This document shows positions 51,241 through 59,743 of a stretch of 64,000 nt of DNA, piece by piece. The translations under genes were made by a program, and so were the position numbers. A model generated the notes under the pieces. It saw nothing but the letters and a program-made list of their open reading frames with translations. It was not told the origin of the DNA and made no database searches. The DNA lies in contig DATGUP010000003.1 in NCBI GenBank assembly GCA_035301265.1, forward strand, positions 310,001-374,000. Direction: 5' to 3'. This DNA is from DATGUP01 sp035301265. GTDB lineage: Bacteria > Bacillota > Bacilli > Bacillales > Amphibacillaceae. The stretch's first letter is position 1. Every line of letters starts with the position of its first letter.

Positions 51241-52548
51241 TTATGCTGTAGGAGCGATTTGATACAGCGTTTGGAAAAAACCTGGATAAGATACATCCAC
51301 GGCGGATATGTCATCGATCACAATATCTTCATCAGCCACAAACGAAGCAATAGCCGCGGTCATGGCGATTCGATGGTCAGCGTATGATTGCACATAACCG
51401 CCCGTAAGCGAAGTTTTACCATAGATAATCATCCCGTCATCAGTCTCTTTTATATTAGCACCAAGGTTTAAGAGCATATTGACAATAGCTTTTATTCGGT
51501 CTGTCTCTTTAACCCGAAGTTCAGAAGCATCACGAATAATCGTTGAGCCTTCTGCCTGTGTAGCAATCAATGCAATGATCGGAATTTCATCAATCAATCG
51601 CGGAACGATGTTTCCTTCGATAATGGTCCCCTTCAAATTACTATATTTGACATTGATATTGCCAAAACACTCCCCATTCATACACTTTTTATCGCGTATC
51701 ATTATCGAAGCGCCCATTTGTTTTAGCACATCTAAAATCCCCGTTCTTGTTTCATTCAAGCCTACGTTCTTTATGATCAAATTACTCCCAGGAAAAATAG
51801 CAGCTGCGGCTATGAAATATGCTGCAGATGATATATCACCGGGAATATCAATGTGTCTAGCTTCAAGATCTTTCTTGTTGGATATTTTAATACAACCGTG
51901 TCGTTCGACGGTGATATCCGCTCCAAACGTGCGAAGCATATTTTCTGTATGATTACGTGTCTCCACTTTTTCAATAACGGTTGTTGTCCCTTCAGCAAAT
52001 AATCCTGCCAACAGTATTGCCGATTTAACTTGGGCACTATTGACAGGAAGCGTGTAGTGTATTCCTCGGAGCTTTCCCCCTCTTACGGCAAGGGGTAAAT
52101 GCTGGCTATGACTGCGTCCATCAATGCAAGCCCCCATTTGTTTCAATGGTTGAACAATTCTTTGCATGGGACGGTTGTTTAAAGAACTGTCACCATACAT
52201 TGTGGTGAAAAAAGGTAAGCCGCTTAAAATACCGAGGAGAAGACGTGCTGTCGTGCCGGAATTACCAAAATAAAGAGGAATTGAAGGCTCTTTGAGTGCA
52301 CATTTTCCTTTTCCACGAATTGTTAACGTAGAATGTTGCTGTTCAATAGTTATCCCAAGAGATTGAAACGTTTGAATGGTTCGCCAGCAATCTTCAGCGT
52401 TTAAAAAATTTGTCACTTTTGTGATTCCCTTGGCTAACGACCCAAGGATAATCGCTCGATGTGTAATAGATTTATCCCCGGGGACATGTATCTCACCAAC
52501 AAGCGGAGTGTTCCGCGGGAGTAAATGTATCTTCTCCATCTGTTTCAC
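51241..52548 (-). CDS. aroA: EPSP synthase (3-phosphoshikimate 1-carboxyvinyltransferase)
   Basis: Makes 5-enolpyruvylshikimate-3-phosphate in the chorismate pathway. The 435 residues show PGDKSITHRAIILGSLA, LYFGNSGTTARLLLGIL and RVKETDRIKAIVNML. The GTG at 52548 overlaps the aroB stop (GTGA); an ATG at 52539 with AGGA nine bases upstream is an equally plausible start. In B. subtilis the gene is named aroE. Confidence 0.95.
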   Translation of the reverse strand: MKQMEKIHLLPRNTPLVGEIHVPGDKSITHRAIILGSLAKGITKVTNFLNAEDCWRTIQTFQSLGITIEQQHSTLTIRGKGKCALKEPSIPLYFGNSGTTARLLLGILSGLPFFTTMYGDSSLNNRPMQRIVQPLKQMGACIDGRSHSQHLPLAVRGGKLRGIHYTLPVNSAQVKSAILLAGLFAEGTTTVIEKVETRNHTENMLRTFGADITVERHGCIKISNKKDLEARHIDIPGDISSAAYFIAAAAIFPGSNLIIKNVGLNETRTGILDVLKQMGASIMIRDKKCMNGECFGNINVKYSNLKGTIIEGNIVPRLIDEIPIIALIATQAEGSTIIRDASELRVKETDRIKAIVNMLLNLGANIKETDDGMIIYGKTSLTGGYVQSYADHRIAMTAAIASFVADEDIVIDDISAVDVSYPGFFQTLYQIAPTA

Positions 52549-53630
52549 GTCCTATTCGATAATTCATTTAAAAAAGATACCAAATACCGTTTCATTTTTT
52601 GTATTTCTAAATCAAACATGACAGGATCAGCTATGTTCGCTAATAAAACCATACGAATATGTTCTCGGGATGCTTTTTTGTCAAATCTCATTCGTTCCAA
52701 CATGCATTGGGCTTGAATCATTGACAGATCGAGCGGATAAGAATTACGCTGCATCCAATCCAACAAGCTACTGTAAGGCAATGGTTGTGAAAACTCAGCA
52801 GTACTAACATGTAATGCAAATAAAAGTCCAAGGGCAACAGCTTCTCCGTGTGTCATTTCGCCATAACCGACTTCAGCTTCTAGTGCGTGAGCAAATGTAT
52901 GGCCTAAGTTTAAAAACTGCCGTACATTGTTATCACGTTCATCTTTCGCAACGATCGCTGACTTGATTTGCATACCCTTGTATAAATCATTTACCAATTG
53001 CTTATCAGTTAGATCATGCACATTTGTGTTTAGCAACGCATTAAAAAAATCTTCATCGCGAAGCAAAGCTTCTTTTATTAACTCAGCATACCCTGATCGT
53101 TTTTCGCGATCGTCCAGTGAATGAAGTACATATGTATCATAGATAACAGCTACAGGAGGATAGAAACTACCGATTAAGTTTTTACCCCTTTCATGATTGA
53201 TAGCCGTTTTTCCACCGATACCACTGTCATGGGCGAGAATGGTTGTTGGCATTTGGATATAATCAATTCCTCGCATATATGTAGCGGCCATAAATCCAGC
53301 CAAGTCTCCAATAACACCTCCGCCCAGTGCGATGATAAGCGATTCTCGATCCAATCCGTAATCCAATGCTTGCGTATGGAGGTTATAGAATGTATGGATA
53401 TTTTTGGACCGCTCTCCTGCCGGAACAACTACTTCATTAACACGATAATGACGAAGTGCTTTTTTAATATCTTCTAAATAGAGCGGAGCCACATGATCAT
53501 CCGTTATAACCATTATTGACGAATAGTGTTTTGGGAGAAAACGATTGATATGGAGGCGGATATGTGTGCCTATATAGACAGGGTAGGAATGGGTTGCGGA
53601 TTTAACTAACAGACGATGCACTAAAACCAC
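52545..53630 (-). CDS. aroB: 3-dehydroquinate synthase
   Basis: An NAD- and metal-dependent enzyme of the chorismate pathway. The 361 residues contain the NAD site GGGVIGDLAGFMAATYMRGI, IGGKTAINHERGKNLIG and the metal ligands in LGHTFAHALEAEVGYGEMTHGEAV. Overlaps aroC by ten bases and aroA by four, so the three genes are likely coupled. Confidence 0.96.
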   Translation of the reverse strand: MVLVHRLLVKSATHSYPVYIGTHIRLHINRFLPKHYSSIMVITDDHVAPLYLEDIKKALRHYRVNEVVVPAGERSKNIHTFYNLHTQALDYGLDRESLIIALGGGVIGDLAGFMAATYMRGIDYIQMPTTILAHDSGIGGKTAINHERGKNLIGSFYPPVAVIYDTYVLHSLDDREKRSGYAELIKEALLRDEDFFNALLNTNVHDLTDKQLVNDLYKGMQIKSAIVAKDERDNNVRQFLNLGHTFAHALEAEVGYGEMTHGEAVALGLLFALHVSTAEFSQPLPYSSLLDWMQRNSYPLDLSMIQAQCMLERMRFDKKASREHIRMVLLANIADPVMFDLEIQKMKRYLVSFLNELSNRT

Positions 53631-54787
53631 CTTACTTCCTCACGATAGGCATTAATCGCCTTCTTCATTACTGGTAATTGATCGCTTGGAAATTGTTCAG
53701 TGAGAGCTCTTGCCAATTCAAATGCAACAACATGCTCCATGACGACAGAAGCCGCCGGCACGGCACATGAATCGGATCGTTCGATGCTTGCGTTAAAGGG
53801 TTCCTTTGTTTCAATATCAACGCTCTTGAGCGGTTTATATAACGTTGGAATAGGTTTCATCGCCCCTTTTACGACAATTGGCATACCGGTCGTCATACCG
53901 CCTTCAAACCCACCGAGACGATTTGTTTTACGATAATATCCCTTATCTTTATCCCAAGCAATCTCATCGTGTACTTGACTGCCATTTTTTCGTGTTGCAT
54001 CAAAGCCTATGCCAAATTCCACACCTTTAAACGCATTAATACTTACAACACTTCCAGCAATGCGACCGTCCAATTTTCGGTCATAGTGTACATGCGAACC
54101 TATACCTGGGGGCATGCCTGTTGCACAAACTTCCACGATGCCGCCAATTGAATCACCATCTTTTTTTGCTTGATCGATGGCTTGCATCATTTTTTGTTCA
54201 ACTGAGCGATCCAATGTTTTAACTGGAGATTGAGCGATGGTGTTTTTCATATCTTTCATATCTAATGATATATCCTTTTGAGCTTTTATTCCGGCAATTT
54301 CTCTGACATAACCAATAATTTCAATGCCCAATTGTTGCAATAGTTTTTTTGCCACGGCACCGGCTGCCACGCGCGCAGCAGTTTCTCGAGCGGACGATCG
54401 TTCGAGTACATTTCGCATATCTCGATGACCGTATTTCAAAGCACCGTTTAAATCGGCATGACCAGGTCTAGGACGGGAAACAACGCGCCTTATTTTTTTA
54501 TTTTTCTCAATGGGATCTTCACCCATGATGTCCTCCCAATGTTTGAAGTCATCATTTTTGATGACGAGTGTAATCGGTGAACCTAGCGTATACCCGTGTC
54601 GTACACCGCTTGCGATTTCCACAAGATCTTTTTCAATTTCCATTCGTTTCCCGCGACCGTATCCGCCTTGTCTGCGCAATAATGAAGTGTTAATATCTTC
54701 TTGAGTTAGAGGAAGTTGTGAAGGAACACCTTCTATAATTGTTGTTAATTGCTTGCCGTGTGACTCGCCCGCTGTTAAATAACGCAT
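53621..54787 (-). CDS. aroC: Chorismate synthase
   Basis: An FMN-dependent enzyme that makes chorismate. The 388 residues begin MRYLTAGESHGKQLT and show RPGHADLNGALKYGHRD and RNVLERSSARETAARVAAGA, the family signatures. Called aroF in B. subtilis. First gene of aroC-aroB-aroA. tyrA, hisC, trp and aroH, neighbours in B. subtilis, are not here. Confidence 0.96.
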   Translation of the reverse strand: MRYLTAGESHGKQLTTIIEGVPSQLPLTQEDINTSLLRRQGGYGRGKRMEIEKDLVEIASGVRHGYTLGSPITLVIKNDDFKHWEDIMGEDPIEKNKKIRRVVSRPRPGHADLNGALKYGHRDMRNVLERSSARETAARVAAGAVAKKLLQQLGIEIIGYVREIAGIKAQKDISLDMKDMKNTIAQSPVKTLDRSVEQKMMQAIDQAKKDGDSIGGIVEVCATGMPPGIGSHVHYDRKLDGRIAGSVVSINAFKGVEFGIGFDATRKNGSQVHDEIAWDKDKGYYRKTNRLGGFEGGMTTGMPIVVKGAMKPIPTLYKPLKSVDIETKEPFNASIERSDSCAVPAASVVMEHVVAFELARALTEQFPSDQLPVMKKAINAYREEVRWF

Positions 54788-54831
54788 GTCTAACCCTCCA
54801 TAATCACATCAAAGCATAGCCTACCCTTATT

Positions 54832-55611
54832 TTAGTAAGCATTTTTTTGGTAGAAAAACGTATCGACTAATGACAGTCCGTACTGCTGTGGATTGAAAAT
54901 TTGTTCTGTGCTTCCAACAAATAAGATGCCGTTCGGATTCAATGCTTCACTCAAATGCTGATAAATAATACTTTTCGCTTCATCCGTGAAATAAATTAAC
55001 ACATTTCGACAAACGATTAAATCAATCCGGTTAGGAAATGCATCTGCTAATAAATTATGTTTCTTGAATGTTATCATGTTTTGCAAAGATGCATCGATTT
55101 GGAAGAAGCCATCCTCATATACGAAATACTTTTTCTTTAAATAATCGGACAAGTTTTTCAAAGCTTGTTTTTGATAGCGCCCTTGTTGGGCCTTTTTCAA
55201 AACATTATTGTCGATGTCCGTTGCAATGATATCAGCGGCTAAATTTGGAAAATATTCCTTTAGCAAAAGAGCAAGGCTATATGGTTCTTCACCTGTGGAA
55301 CAACCGGCACTCCAAATCGTGATGTTACGTTTTTTATGAATGAACCGCGGAAAAATAACCTTTTGTAATATTTCCCACCTTTTTGGATTTCGATAAAACT
55401 CCGAAACATTAATAGTAATCCGGTCCATAAATTCATTTGCCAATGCTTCATCGCTTTCCAAAGCCTTATAATAGTCGATGAAGTTTTTAAACCCGCGTCG
55501 GTTCCTTAATGATGTTAATCGTCGCTTCATCTGTGCTTCTTTGTACAAAGATAAATCGATATCGAATTTTTGTTTTATGTATGATTTGAATGTTGCATAT
55601 TCTTCCGACAC
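54832..55611 (-). CDS. cheR: Chemotaxis methyltransferase CheR
   Basis: SAM-dependent enzyme methylating receptors on Glu residues. The 259-residue protein has an N-terminal helical domain (FKSYIKQKFDIDLSLYKEAQMKRRL) and a Rossmann-type core with IWSAGCSTGEEPYSLALLL, and VCRNVLIYFTDEAK. It is alone among chemotaxis genes here, located between ndk and aroC as in B. subtilis. Confidence 0.95.
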   Translation of the reverse strand: MSEEYATFKSYIKQKFDIDLSLYKEAQMKRRLTSLRNRRGFKNFIDYYKALESDEALANEFMDRITINVSEFYRNPKRWEILQKVIFPRFIHKKRNITIWSAGCSTGEEPYSLALLLKEYFPNLAADIIATDIDNNVLKKAQQGRYQKQALKNLSDYLKKKYFVYEDGFFQIDASLQNMITFKKHNLLADAFPNRIDLIVCRNVLIYFTDEAKSIIYQHLSEALNPNGILFVGSTEQIFNPQQYGLSLVDTFFYQKNAY

Positions 55612-55668
55612 AACTTTCTCCCTTTCATGTTAAAACCTTATTTACATAGTTTAAACACGGTAAGAAAA

Positions 55669-55688
55669 CCTCCGTTTGACAACGGAGG
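55669..55688 (-). terminator. Terminator of ndk
   Basis: CCTCCGTT (55669-55676) pairs with AACGGAGG (55681-55688); on the minus strand TTTTCTT follows. Confidence 0.85.
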
Positions 55689-55697
55689 CATGAGTCA

Positions 55698-56144
55698 TTA
55701 ATAAACCCAATCGCTATCTTGTTTCGTATAAGAGAGAAGTTCTTCTTCGTTAAAGAATAAGTTAATTTCTCTTTTAGCACTTTCAGGTGAATCAGATCCA
55801 TGAATCACATTTTTTCCTACAGTGATGCCGAAGTCACCTCGAATAGTGCCCGGAGCGGCTTCTTGAGGGTTCGTTTTGCCCATCATGTCTCTGGCAGATT
55901 GGATAACGCTTTCGCCCTCCCATACCATGGCAAATACCGGTCCAGAAGTAATAAAGCTCACAATTTCATCGAAAAAGGGACGTTCTTTATGCTCGCTATA
56001 ATGTGTTTTGGCTAAATCGTCCGAGATGTGCATCAATTTAGCAGCGACGAGTTTAAATCCTTTTTGTTCAAAGCGTTCAATAATTTTTCCGATTAGATTG
56101 CGCTGGACACCGTCTGGTTTCACCATTATAAATGTTTGTTCCAT
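55698..56144 (-). CDS. ndk: Nucleoside diphosphate kinase
   Basis: Moves phosphate from NTPs to NDPs through a phosphohistidine. The 148-residue protein has active His in NVIHGSDSPESAKREI and the N-terminal MEQTFIMVKPDGVQRNLIG. Normal length. Gene has its own terminator. Confidence 0.97.
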   Translation of the reverse strand: MEQTFIMVKPDGVQRNLIGKIIERFEQKGFKLVAAKLMHISDDLAKTHYSEHKERPFFDEIVSFITSGPVFAMVWEGESVIQSARDMMGKTNPQEAAPGTIRGDFGITVGKNVIHGSDSPESAKREINLFFNEEELLSYTKQDSDWVY

Positions 56145-56213
56145 AACTGCACCTCTTTTATGTATAGTCTACACCCGTAAAAATTCTATCAAAATTCGCC
56201 GAAAATCACAATA

Positions 56214-57185
56214 TCAATAGCGTCGTTTGCCAATATAAGTCGCTATATCATGTAACGAATGTTTCGCTTTGTTATTATCCAACACGGCCAAAGCATTAAG
56301 TGCCTTGTTTAAATATAGGTCACTTACCTTGTATGAACGTTGAATCGCATTGGTTTGCTTTAATTTATCAATGAGATGTTCTAAATCACTTTCTGTTACT
56401 GATGCGGGATGCAGAAATGTTTCTTTTAACAAAACATCAAATGATCGATCCTGCATAGCAAGCAGTACTGGAAGCGTCACATTGCCTTGTAGTAAATCAT
56501 GTCCCACTGGTTTACCAAGTTCCTTTGCCGTCGAAGTAAAATCAAGAATATCATCAATAATCTGATAAGACATACCGATATAGTAACCGTATTGGTACAA
56601 TTTATGCGCTTGAAATTCAGGGACATCGGCGGCGATAGCGCCTAATTTACAGCTTGTAGCGATTAAAAGTGCTGTTTTCCGCCTAATTTTGCGCAAATAA
56701 TCGCGCAAGCCTTGGCTCCAATTGTATTTATCTTTAATTTGTTCAATTTCTCCCGCAACAAGCTCAATCATTACTTTTGACAATAGGTGGTGTGCATTTT
56801 TGTTTTGTAGCGTGGTTATATATTCTATCGCTCGCGCAAAAATATAATCTCCCATATACATGGCGACACGATTATCATACATTTTCTTGACGGTCGGTTT
56901 CCCGCGACGTAAATCTGCATTGTCAATGACATCATCATGAACTAATGAAGCCATATGAATCAATTCAAGCGAAACAGCCACTGTTTTTATACGTTCGATA
57001 TCATAACGCCCCATCTGCCCTGATAACAAAACAAAAACAGGGCGTATACGCTTACCGCCCGCCATCAATAATTGAGTGGAAGCCTTGCGCAAAACTGGAT
57101 GATCCGCTTGTATAGCTTCATTTAATGCTTCTTCAATGATATGCAAATCTTTTCTTAAATACCCATACATTTTCGCTATTTTCAT
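56214..57185 (-). CDS. hepT: Heptaprenyl diphosphate synthase component II
   Basis: Catalytic prenyl transferase subunit that makes the C35 side chain of menaquinone-7 with HepS. The 323 residues contain both Asp-rich motifs, DDVIDNADLRRGKP and DDILDFTSTAKELGKP. ATG 57185 follows AGGTGA by five bases. Last gene of hepS-menG-hepT. Confidence 0.96.
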   Translation of the reverse strand: MKIAKMYGYLRKDLHIIEEALNEAIQADHPVLRKASTQLLMAGGKRIRPVFVLLSGQMGRYDIERIKTVAVSLELIHMASLVHDDVIDNADLRRGKPTVKKMYDNRVAMYMGDYIFARAIEYITTLQNKNAHHLLSKVMIELVAGEIEQIKDKYNWSQGLRDYLRKIRRKTALLIATSCKLGAIAADVPEFQAHKLYQYGYYIGMSYQIIDDILDFTSTAKELGKPVGHDLLQGNVTLPVLLAMQDRSFDVLLKETFLHPASVTESDLEHLIDKLKQTNAIQRSYKVSDLYLNKALNALAVLDNNKAKHSLHDIATYIGKRRY

Positions 57186-57223
57186 GCATGTCACCTTTAT
57201 TTAAAATACTGGCAAAGTGTTGC

Positions 57224-57928
57224 TTATTTGAAAGCCATATGCATAGCGGCTACACCGCCTGTATAACTTTTGACTTCCACACGGGTGAATCCGGCATCAA
57301 GAAACAGCTGCTTAAGCTTATGTTTGTCGGGAAAATCTTTAGCAGATTCGTGTAGCCAAGCATATTCCTTAAAACTTTTTGCAAACAGTTTTCCAAACAA
57401 CGGCATAATAAATCGGAAATAGAAGTAAAAAAGGTGGCGGTATCCGAAGAGTGTTGGCTGTGACGTTTCTAGACACACCACTTTTCCGCCTGGCTTTGCG
57501 ACTCGGTGCATTTCTTTTAAAACAGTGAAATAATCCGGTACATTTCTCAAACCAAACCCGATTGTTACATAATCAAAACTTTCATCTGGAAAAGGCAGTT
57601 CCATAGCATTCGCTAGGATAAAGTCAAGGTTACCCTCGTTCAGGTTCTCACCTTTTTCTCTTGCGACCGATAACATGTTTTCGCTAAAATCAAGTCCAAT
57701 GACTGAACCGGATTTGCCAGCAGCCTTTGCTAGTGCAATGGACCAATCGCCAGTTCCACAACATACATCGAGGGCTGTTGAACCTTTTTGTACATCCATT
57801 CGTTTCATGACATCATTTCGCCACGCTTTATGGCGATGAAACGATATAATCGAATTCATTGTGTCGTACTTATCGTATATTTTTTCAAATACATGGTGGA
57901 CACGTTCTTCTTTTGACTGATGCGGCAT
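57224..57928 (-). CDS. menG: Demethylmenaquinone methyltransferase
   Basis: Last step of menaquinone synthesis, SAM-dependent (also called menH/ubiE). The 234-residue protein shows ALDVCCGTGDWSIALAKAAG (SAM site), YDTMNSIISFHRHKAWR and YVTIGFGLRNVPDY. Six bases after hepS and 38 before hepT. Confidence 0.96.
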   Translation of the reverse strand: MPHQSKEERVHHVFEKIYDKYDTMNSIISFHRHKAWRNDVMKRMDVQKGSTALDVCCGTGDWSIALAKAAGKSGSVIGLDFSENMLSVAREKGENLNEGNLDFILANAMELPFPDESFDYVTIGFGLRNVPDYFTVLKEMHRVAKPGGKVVCLETSQPTLFGYRHLFYFYFRFIMPLFGKLFAKSFKEYAWLHESAKDFPDKHKLKQLFLDAGFTRVEVKSYTGGVAAMHMAFK

Positions 57929-57934
57929 AACTTA

Positions 57935-58714
57935 TCATTCTCCCTCGAACGCGGTATATTCGTTAAAAATATAATTGAGAAGCGGTGTGGTACTTTTATT
58001 GGTAATTATATCTTTTAGTTCCTCTGACAGATAATCTTTTAAGTGCTTAGCACATCCTTGCAATTTTTGTTCGATAGCCTTTATCGTGGATGAGTATGAT
58101 CCGGATAATTGTATCCAGTCAGCAAACAGTGGGGATGTGTTTTCCTTGTCTATGAGGTGTTTTTCTTGCAATAATTTATTTGCTAATAACCATTCCGGAG
58201 CAATATAGCTAACACGATGTTCGTTTATAAATCGGGCTACTCGTGTGAATAACAAGGATTCAACCTGTTTAATGAGCTGAAGATACGATTCAAATGTTTC
58301 AACTTGATCATAATACATTTGCATTTTATATTCATTTATATCTTTTATGGCAGAAGCAAGTGTTCGGATCATCGGGTAATCCTTTAATTCCGAAAGAAGA
58401 AAATAATATAAACCGCTGTAATAATCACCAGCCAAGACTTTTAGCTGCTCCGGGGCATCCATTTTATGTTTAAAAGCATTTTTTTTTGGGATTAAATCGT
58501 GTGTATCCAATGCAATTTGTACGAGCATAGTACAAATTGCATATCGCTCCTTTTTATACGCGGGGAGATGAGCATTATTGATGATCGTTACAAGTAGGAA
58601 TAGTTTATCTTCATCAATCGATGGTTTTTCTATATGTTTTTCCAAAAAATCATGCTGTATCGTCTTCTGGATCTGCAACTTAATATGTTCTTTATCGATA
58701 TAAGATGTTTGCAA
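57935..58714 (-). CDS. hepS: Heptaprenyl diphosphate synthase component I
   Basis: Small partner of HepT that determines chain length. The 259-residue helical protein has DLIPKKNAFKHKMD, QLKVLAGDYYSGLYYFLLSEL. TTG 58714 is five bases after AAGGTGA, giving LQTSYIDKEHIKLQIQKTIQ as N-terminus; longer ATG-started forms have no ribosome site. Confidence 0.9.
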   Translation of the reverse strand: MQTSYIDKEHIKLQIQKTIQHDFLEKHIEKPSIDEDKLFLLVTIINNAHLPAYKKERYAICTMLVQIALDTHDLIPKKNAFKHKMDAPEQLKVLAGDYYSGLYYFLLSELKDYPMIRTLASAIKDINEYKMQMYYDQVETFESYLQLIKQVESLLFTRVARFINEHRVSYIAPEWLLANKLLQEKHLIDKENTSPLFADWIQLSGSYSSTIKAIEQKLQGCAKHLKDYLSEELKDIITNKSTTPLLNYIFNEYTAFEGE

Positions 58715-58779
58715 AACGATCACCTTGACTTTATAAGTACTGTTATTATAGCACATTTTCGCCTTGTTCCATAATTGTT

Positions 58780-59004
58780 CTAATCTGTCTGCAACTCACC
58801 GTGGCTTGTTTGAATAAATGCCTTTCCTCTAATTTTAACCGCTGATGTATGTTCGGTAAATTGGGCAATCATCACTTCATTCTTGTCTAATTTTTCCGTA
58901 TGGTGAAATCGTGTATCGGACCCTCGTGTCAAACCAATCACGTTGACACCATCTTCCAATGCTTTGATCACGAAAAACTCCCCGTGATTCGCCGTGTGAT
59001 TCAT
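58780..59004 (-). CDS. mtrB: Tryptophan RNA-binding attenuation protein (TRAP)
   Basis: An 11-mer ring protein that binds GAG/UAG repeats in RNA when charged with tryptophan and shuts off trp genes. The 74 residues match: FFVIKALEDGVNVIGLTRG, EKLDKNEVMIAQFTEHTSAVKIRGKAFI with the Lys/Arg RNA-contact pattern (KIRGK). ATG 59004 follows GGAGGAGG. The usual neighbour mtrA (folE) is missing, and no trp operon is present in the window. Confidence 0.96.
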   Translation of the reverse strand: MNHTANHGEFFVIKALEDGVNVIGLTRGSDTRFHHTEKLDKNEVMIAQFTEHTSAVKIRGKAFIQTSHGELQTD

Positions 59005-59076
59005 AACATCCTCCTCCCTGTTCACAACTATCGATGATATATGTGGAAATGTCAATATAAAATGATCAAAAACAGA

Positions 59077-59105
59077 AAAAGGGTACGCGCAACACGCACC
59101 CTTTC
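59077..59105 (-). terminator. Terminator of hup
   Basis: On the minus strand AAAGGGTGCG pairs with CGCGTACCCTTT (one mismatch/bulge) and is followed by TTCTGTTTTTG. Confidence 0.85.
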
Positions 59106-59121
59106 CTGCCCTATGTAGCTA

Positions 59122-59394
59122 TTATTTTACACTTTCCTTTAGGGCTTTTCCTGGTTTAAAAGCAGGAACTCGACTTGCTGGAATTTCAATTTCCTCACCA
59201 GTTTGTGGATTGCGGCCCTTTCTCGCAGAACGTTCACGCACCTCAAAATTGCCGAATCCAATTAATTGGACCTTTTCACCCTTTTTAAGTGATTCCATGA
59301 CAGATTCAAAAACCGCATCAACTGCTTTGGCAGCATCTTTTTTGGACAGTTCGCTTTTTTCCGCTACCGCATTGATTAAGTCTGTTTTATTCAT
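59122..59394 (-). CDS. hup: DNA-binding protein HU
   Basis: A 90-residue histone-like protein that bends and compacts DNA as a dimer (B. subtilis hbs). It begins MNKTDLINAVAEKSELSKKDA and has the DNA-binding arm RKGRNPQTGEEIEIPASRVPAF. ATG 59394 follows GGAGG by seven bases. Its own terminator lies downstream. Confidence 0.97.
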   Translation of the reverse strand: MNKTDLINAVAEKSELSKKDAAKAVDAVFESVMESLKKGEKVQLIGFGNFEVRERSARKGRNPQTGEEIEIPASRVPAFKPGKALKESVK

Positions 59395-59741
59395 GACATT
59401 CACCTCCTCCCAAAAATTTCACCTCGTTTAAGAACAAATAATTTAGTGTACAATCATTTGTTCACTATTTTGCCTTTATTTATACGTCCCAACCCCCTAA
59501 TGTAAAGGGTGGCAAGGCTTATCATAACCGAGATTACAACAAAATTCAACATCTAGCGGGTAATTTTCTCGTTTTTATCTGGTTTTTTACTTCATTGTTT
59601 TCCGAAACATTAGGCAATGTCATGAATAGATGATCTTTTTCTCTTAACATAGTATACGACATTTCATGGCAAAATCCTGCTCTGATTTAAAATTTATAAC
59701 ACGCCTACGCAATCCATAAAAAAAGCAGCTGTTCTGAGCTG
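59395..59741. other. 347-base region between spoIVA and hup
   Basis: Contains the inverted repeat at 59432-59463, the hup promoter region and the spoIVA terminator at 59717-59743. I see no further gene. Confidence 0.65.
59432..59463. promoter_or_regulatory. Inverted repeat in the hup upstream region
   Basis: GAACAAAT (59432-59439) and ATTTGTTC (59456-59463), 16 bases apart, 38 bases before the hup ATG. It could be an operator or a leader stem. No regulator can be named. Confidence 0.35.
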
Positions 59742-59743
59742 CT
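59717..59743 (-). terminator. Terminator of spoIVA
   Basis: AGCAGCT (59724-59730), loop GTTCTG, AGCTGCT (59737-59743). On the minus strand TTTTTTT follows. The stem overlaps the spoIVA stop codon. Confidence 0.85.
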
